From: Clostridiaceae bacterium
GTDB lineage: Bacteria > Bacillota > Clostridia > Oscillospirales > Acutalibacteraceae
Assembly: GCA_904501755.1 (NCBI GenBank)
Contig: CAJGBV010000005.1
Span: forward strand, 22,712 to 86,711
Direction: 5' to 3'
Length of the DNA: 64,000 nucleotides
How positions within the stretch are numbered: the first letter of the stretch is position 1; the number at the start of each line of letters is the position of its first letter. Shown in pieces: positions 59,753 to 64,000 of the stretch. The position numbers and the translations under genes were made by a program. Under the pieces are notes generated by a model that worked only from the letters and a program-made list of their open reading frames with translations, had not been told where the DNA came from and searched no databases.

Positions 59753-61015
59753 ATGTATACATACGAACATTCTGTTCAGCTGGACCCCTCTAAGTGTACC
59801 GGCTGTACCACCTGTTTAAGACGTTGCCCTACCGAAGCTATACGCATTAAGGATGGTCATGCCGTTATTAATCAGGAACGTTGTATTGACTGCGGTGAGT
59901 GTATCAGAGTTTGTCCTCATAAGGCTAAAAAAGCTGTGTGTTCCAAGCTTGAGGCAATGGAACGCTTTAAGTGGAAGATAGCTCTTCCTGCTCCCAGTCT
60001 ATACGGGCAGTTTGATAATCTTGATGATGTGGACTATGTTCTTGACGGACTTAAACAAATCGGCTTTGATGATGTGTTTGAAGTTTCTAAGGCTGCCGAG
60101 CTTGTTTCGGCTTATACCCGTCTTTATCTTAAAACCGACGGTGTAAAGCTTCCTGTCATCAGTTCCGCCTGTCCCGTTGTTGTCAGACTTATCGGACTTC
60201 GTTTTCCGTCACTTGATGACCATATTATGAGAATGTTACCTCCTATGGAGGTTGCGGCACGTCTTGCAAGAGAGCGTGCGAAGGAGAAACATCCCGAACT
60301 TCTTGATGATGAAATAGGCGTATGCTTTATTTCTCCCTGTCCTGCAAAGGCAAGTTATGTTAAAAACGGCTTTGCCGATTACAAAAGTCAGGTTGATGAG
60401 GTTGTTTCTATCAGCGATATTTACTTTTTACTAATAAATGAAATGAAACAGGATGTTGAGCCTGAGTCCCTTTCTGAATCAGGTATGATTGGTATAGGCT
60501 GGGCTTCCTCAGGCGGTGAATCAACCGCTGTGTTTAATGAGGGCTATCTTGCTGCTGATGGCATCGAAAACGTAAACCGTGTGCTTGATGCTATTGAAAA
60601 CGGCAATATACCGCCTCTTAAATTCATTGAACTTAATGCCTGTACAGGCGGCTGTGTCGGCGGTGCAATGACAATGGAAAATCCCTTTATTGCAAAGGCG
60701 CGACTTCACAGTCTTAAGAGATACCTTCCTGTTTCTCAGAACTTCCTCACTAAAGAGGAAAAACAGTACATTCCGGAATCGTATTTCTTTAACGACCTTC
60801 CAGAGTACAATCCCATAAGTCGTCTTAGTGATAATATGGCTCAGTCAATGAGAATGATGGCTGATATCCAAAAGCTAAAAGCGGCTCTTCCGGGTATTGA
60901 CTGCGGCTCCTGCGGCGCACCTACCTGTCGCGCTTTTGCAGAGGATGTTGTTAAGGGACATACTGATTTAAGTAAATGTATTTTATACAATGCTTTAAGG
61001 AGAGAGAACGAATGA
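59753..61015 (+). CDS. [FeFe]-hydrogenase-like protein, sensory (HydS) type
   Basis: A 420-residue protein. An N-terminal two-cluster ferredoxin domain (CTGCTTCLRRCP, CIDCGECIRVCP, residues ~15-60) is followed by the H-cluster domain with its three motifs: SSACPVVV (about 132-139), ISPCPAK and NACTGGCVGGA. A C-terminal four-Cys CGSCGAPTCRAF...LSKC module resembles an HMA/Fe-S sensor domain. All four H-cluster cysteine ligands are kept, but the proton-relay Cys of TSCCP is Ala. This matches group D putative sensory hydrogenases. It overlaps the next gene by 4 bases. Confidence 0.88.
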   Translation: MYTYEHSVQLDPSKCTGCTTCLRRCPTEAIRIKDGHAVINQERCIDCGECIRVCPHKAKKAVCSKLEAMERFKWKIALPAPSLYGQFDNLDDVDYVLDGLKQIGFDDVFEVSKAAELVSAYTRLYLKTDGVKLPVISSACPVVVRLIGLRFPSLDDHIMRMLPPMEVAARLARERAKEKHPELLDDEIGVCFISPCPAKASYVKNGFADYKSQVDEVVSISDIYFLLINEMKQDVEPESLSESGMIGIGWASSGGESTAVFNEGYLAADGIENVNRVLDAIENGNIPPLKFIELNACTGGCVGGAMTMENPFIAKARLHSLKRYLPVSQNFLTKEEKQYIPESYFFNDLPEYNPISRLSDNMAQSMRMMADIQKLKAALPGIDCGSCGAPTCRAFAEDVVKGHTDLSKCILYNALRRENE

Positions 61016-61338
61016 CAGTTTCATCTCTTATTGAAAAGGGCTTTAATGCCGTCACATTACCCCAAGGCGACAGAATGGTTAATGGTGTTTATATCGGGGA
61101 TTTGCTTAGCTGGGTTATGAGCAGTTGTAGTGCTGATAATATTTGGATAACAATAATGTCTAATATAAATGTTATTGCCGTTGCAAGTCTTACTGACGCT
61201 TCCTGTGTTATTCTTGCTGAGGGTGTTACACTTCAGGATGATGTGATTAAGGAAGCCGAAAAAAAGGGTGTCAATGTTTTGTCAACCGATAAGAGCTCTT
61301 ATGAGGTTGCTGTACTTCTCTCTGATATACTGAAATGA
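61012..61338 (+). CDS. DRTGG-domain protein (second copy)
   Basis: A 108-residue DRTGG-type protein: YIGDLLSWVMSS, TIMSNINVIAVASLTDASC and GVNVLSTDKSSYEVAVLL. It is only distantly similar to the protein encoded at 58947. ATGA overlap with the hydrogenase gene and 4-base overlap with the PHP gene show tight translational coupling. Confidence 0.78.
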   Translation: MTVSSLIEKGFNAVTLPQGDRMVNGVYIGDLLSWVMSSCSADNIWITIMSNINVIAVASLTDASCVILAEGVTLQDDVIKEAEKKGVNVLSTDKSSYEVAVLLSDILK

Positions 61339-62060
61339 GCCGTTATTATTACGATTTTCATGTTCATTCCTGTCTATCTCCTTGTGCCGATGATGATAAT
61401 ACGCCAAATAACCTTGCGGGTATGGCAAGTATATGCGGTATAAACATTATGGCACTTACCGACCATAATACCTGTAAGAACTGTCCTGCGTTTTTTGCTG
61501 CGGCAAAAAAATATGGCATAATTGCTATTGCGGGTATGGAGCTTACAACTGCCGAGGATATTCACCTTGTATGTTTATTTGAGGAGCTTAGTGATGCACT
61601 TGCCTTTGACAGTGAAATTGACAAGTACAGAACTCCCTTTAAAAACAGAGTTGATATTTTCGGACACCAGAGCGTTATGGACGAGAACGATAATATAATA
61701 GGAATTATTGATGATTTTCTTCCCGTAGCCACTTCTATTATGTTAGAGGATGCAGTAAAGCTTGTAAATGACTTCGGCGGTATCTGCTATCCTGCTCACA
61801 TTGACCGACAGGCAAATGGCATTATTGCAATTCTCGGTACACTTCCCGAAACTCCTCATTTTTCTTGTGTCGAGTTTCATAACAGTGACAATGTAGAAGA
61901 GTACAAATCCCGTTATTCTATTGAAGATAAAAGAATACTTGTGGGAAGCGATGCTCACTATCTTACCGATTTAAGAGAAGAAAACGATTATTTTGAAATT
62001 GATGATGAACCGTACAGCAGTACATTAGTACGAAAAAAGCTGTTTGAAAGGCTCAGGTGA
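61335..62060 (+). CDS. PHP-domain phosphoesterase
   Basis: A 241-residue PHP-family metal phosphoesterase. Motifs FHVHSCLSPC, LTDHNTC and GMELTT, then YPAHIDR, HNSD and the final VGSDAHYL supply the metal ligands. Members hydrolyse nucleotides, histidinol phosphate or 3'-5' phosphodiesters. The locus context hints at turnover of a signal nucleotide, but that is inference. Confidence 0.85.
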   Translation: MSRYYYDFHVHSCLSPCADDDNTPNNLAGMASICGINIMALTDHNTCKNCPAFFAAAKKYGIIAIAGMELTTAEDIHLVCLFEELSDALAFDSEIDKYRTPFKNRVDIFGHQSVMDENDNIIGIIDDFLPVATSIMLEDAVKLVNDFGGICYPAHIDRQANGIIAILGTLPETPHFSCVEFHNSDNVEEYKSRYSIEDKRILVGSDAHYLTDLREENDYFEIDDEPYSSTLVRKKLFERLR

Positions 62061-62064
62061 GAAT

Positions 62065-62619
62065 ATGAAAGAACTATCCCTAAATATTCTCGATATTGCA
62101 GAAAATTCCGTTAAAGCGAAAGCGAGTCTTATTGAAATTCTACTGACTCAGGAAGAAAACATATTGACTCTTATTATTCGCGATGATGGTGTTGGTATGA
62201 GCAAAGAGGTGCTTGAGGGTGTTACAAATCCTTTTTATACCACCCGAACCACCCGAAAGGTCGGACTTGGTATTCCGCTTCTTAAAATGGCTGCTGAGCA
62301 GACAGGCGGAACACTGACTGTAGAATCTGTAAGTGAAAATGATGATAACATCAACCACGGAACTACAGTTACTGCAGTATTTTATACCGACCATATTGAT
62401 TTTACTCCCTTGGGTGATGTGGTTTCTACAATCACTACTCTTATACAGGGTCACCCTGATTTTAATTTTCTTTTTATACATAAAACTGATGAAAGGGAAG
62501 TAACTCTTGACACAAGGGAGTTAAGAACTGTTTTAGAGGGGGTACCTCTGAACAGCTATGATGTTATTAAATGGATTGAAGAGTTCCTTAGTGAACAATA
62601 TAATCCAATCAATGAATAG
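62065..62619 (+). CDS. GHKL ATPase (histidine-kinase-like, second copy)
   Basis: A 184-residue HATPase domain: N-box LDIAENSVKAKA, G1 DDGVGM, then FYTTRTTRKVGLGIPLLK as G2, with an extra C-terminal domain of about 60 residues. It resembles the catalytic part of a histidine kinase but has no phospho-acceptor domain. ATG 62065 follows AGGTGAG. It is 16 bases before the ferredoxin gene. Confidence 0.82.
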   Translation: MKELSLNILDIAENSVKAKASLIEILLTQEENILTLIIRDDGVGMSKEVLEGVTNPFYTTRTTRKVGLGIPLLKMAAEQTGGTLTVESVSENDDNINHGTTVTAVFYTDHIDFTPLGDVVSTITTLIQGHPDFNFLFIHKTDEREVTLDTRELRTVLEGVPLNSYDVIKWIEEFLSEQYNPINE

Positions 62620-62634
62620 GAAAGGAAGATTCTT

Positions 62635-62997
62635 ATGAAAACTTTAGCTGAACTGCAGGCTATCAGAGACAAAATGAAGAACAAGGTTGTTATGCGTGAG
62701 GGTGTGGATGATATCCGTGTTGTAGTTGGTATGGCTACCTGTGGTATCGCTGCCGGTGCACGTCCTGTTCTTAATGCATTCGTTGAGGGTGTTAATGAGG
62801 CAGGTCTTAACGATAAGGTTGCTGTTTCCCAGACCGGTTGTATCGGTCTTTGCCAGTATGAGCCTATTGTTGAGGTTCATCAGAATGGCGAAAAGGTTAC
62901 TTATGTTCATATGACTGCTGAAAAAGCAGCCAAGGTTATTAGTCAGCATTTAAAGGGCGGTAAAGTTGTTGCTGAATTTACTGCTCAGAATGGATAA
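62635..62997 (+). CDS. thioredoxin-like [2Fe-2S] ferredoxin (hydrogenase accessory subunit)
   Basis: A 120-residue protein of the NuoE-C/[2Fe-2S] ferredoxin type with Cys ligands in ATCGIAAGARP and QTGCIGLCQYEP. It is a usual small member of electron-bifurcating Hyd loci in Clostridia. AAAGGAAG precedes the ATG; the NuoF-like gene follows by 18 bases. Confidence 0.88.
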   Translation: MKTLAELQAIRDKMKNKVVMREGVDDIRVVVGMATCGIAAGARPVLNAFVEGVNEAGLNDKVAVSQTGCIGLCQYEPIVEVHQNGEKVTYVHMTAEKAAKVISQHLKGGKVVAEFTAQNG

Positions 62998-63015
62998 TTT
63001 TTGGAGGTATAGTTT

Positions 63016-64000
63016 ATGATTCGCGCACATGTACTTATTTGCGGCGGTACCGGTTGTACCTCTTCGGGTAGTCAATCTATTCAGCAGGCATTTGTTGAAC
63101 AGCTTGAAAAGAACGGCCTTACCGACGAAATTAAACTTGTACAAACCGGTTGTTTCGGTCTTTGTGCATTAGGTCCGGTAGTTATCGTTCACCCTGAAGG
63201 AACATTCTACAGTCAGGTAACTGCTGATGATGTTGCTGAGATTGTCAGTGAACATCTTCTTAAAGGTCGTATCGTTGAGCGTCTTGTTTATACAGACGGC
63301 GCTGATGAAACAAAGGATATTGCTCATCTTTCTCTTAATGATACTGCTTTCTATAAAACTCAGAACCGTGTAGTTCTCCGTAACTGCGGTGTAATCAATC
63401 CTGAGGATATTGATGAATATATCGGTATGGACGGTTATGCAGCTCTTGGTAAGGTCCTTACCGAGATGACTCCTGAAGATGTTATTCAGGTAGTAACCGA
63501 TTCAGGACTCAGAGGACGTGGTGGCGGTGGATTCCCCACAGGTCGTAAGTGGGCTCTTACTGCTCCTAATAAAGCTCCTCAGAAATATGTTGTTTGTAAT
63601 GCTGACGAGGGTGACCCAGGTGCGTTTATGGACCGTTCAGTTCTTGAAGGTGACCCCCACTGTATTATAGAAGCTATGGCTATCTGTGGTTATGCAGTAG
63701 GCGCTACTCAGGGTTACGTTTATGTACGTGCTGAGTATCCTATAGCTGTTAGAAGACTTGCTATTGCTATTGCTCAGGCAAGAGAATATGGTCTGCTTGG
63801 TAAGAATATTTTCGGTTCGGGCTTTGACTTCGACCTTCACATCCGTCTTGGTGCCGGTGCATTCGTTTGTGGTGAAGAAACAGCTCTTATGACTTCAATC
63901 GAAGGTAATCGTGGTGAGCCAAGACCTCGTCCACCATTCCCAGCAGTTAAGGGCCTTTTCGGTAAACCAACAGTTGAAAACAACGTTGAAACATTTGCTA
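63016..64000 (+). CDS. NuoF/HydB-like NADH-binding flavoprotein (runs off right edge)
   Basis: The visible 328 residues start with a ferredoxin-like [2Fe-2S] domain (CGGTGCTSSGS, QTGCFGLCALGP). The NuoF core follows, with the FMN/NADH loop LRGRGGGGFPTGRKW and CNADEGDPGAFMDRS. The frame is open at the window edge, where the 4Fe-4S domain should follow. In HydABC-type enzymes this subunit joins NADH oxidation to ferredoxin-linked H2 metabolism. GGAGG lies about 9 bases before the ATG. Confidence 0.93.
   Translation, partial: MIRAHVLICGGTGCTSSGSQSIQQAFVEQLEKNGLTDEIKLVQTGCFGLCALGPVVIVHPEGTFYSQVTADDVAEIVSEHLLKGRIVERLVYTDGADETKDIAHLSLNDTAFYKTQNRVVLRNCGVINPEDIDEYIGMDGYAALGKVLTEMTPEDVIQVVTDSGLRGRGGGGFPTGRKWALTAPNKAPQKYVVCNADEGDPGAFMDRSVLEGDPHCIIEAMAICGYAVGATQGYVYVRAEYPIAVRRLAIAIAQAREYGLLGKNIFGSGFDFDLHIRLGAGAFVCGEETALMTSIEGNRGEPRPRPPFPAVKGLFGKPTVENNVETFA

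Overview
The window is low-GC DNA from the chromosome of a strictly fermentative, endospore-forming member of the Clostridia, probably near the Oscillospiraceae/Ruminococcaceae. The lineage is inferred. The evidence is low GC with strong AGGAGG ribosome sites, the spoIIGA-sigE sporulation pair, SigA-type promoters with 17-base spacers, clostridial DRTGG/PHP/[FeFe]-hydrogenase genes at the right end, and the loci ylxM-ffh-rpsP-khpA-rimM-trmD, lon-ysxC and smpB-ssrA. I see no phage, integrase, transposase, rRNA or CRISPR array; nearly all of it reads as ordinary chromosome.

Left part (1-17 kb): the end of sfsA, an alpha/beta esterase and a polysaccharide deacetylase; then leftward ligA translationally coupled to an AraC regulator; then a large rightward operon (5390-16981). 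That operon encodes a Ser-rich lipoprotein, a giant solute-binding protein with carbohydrate-binding-like modules, two separate pairs of sugar permeases, an NHL/TPR/Yip1 membrane protein and a DUF5696 lipoprotein. No ATPase gene is present. It looks like an incompletely described oligosaccharide uptake system.

Middle part (17-42 kb): phosphoglucomutase; a lysine-riboswitch-controlled dapA-lysA operon; a PurF-like protein without the N-terminal cysteine; an ATC-hydrolase-like protein; a DUF4097 protein; tmRNA with SmpB; an amino-acid ABC transporter; a lone MazF; a GH95 glycosidase; a sugar isomerase-like protein; lon-ysxC-EamA; rpe; a MecA C-domain-like protein; a phosphohexomutase; a Cys-rich protein; and folT-folC behind a THF riboswitch.

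Right part (42-64 kb): a SigH-like sigma factor and a zinc-ribbon protein with a tRNA-like leader; a two-component system with an HtrA protease; spoIIGA-sigE; an oligopeptide-binding lipoprotein; the ffh/rpsP/trmD operon; HPr; three tRNAs (Pro, His, Gln); trmB with a B12/radical-SAM gene; an RsmB-like methyltransferase; and a hydrogenase locus. The locus has NuoE-like, DRTGG, GHKL ATPase, sensory-type [FeFe] hydrogenase, DRTGG, PHP, GHKL ATPase, ferredoxin and NuoF-like genes, and it runs off the right edge. Two arrays of short tandem hairpins joined by ATATCA linkers lie beside the tmRNA and tRNA genes and form a repeat family worth following.
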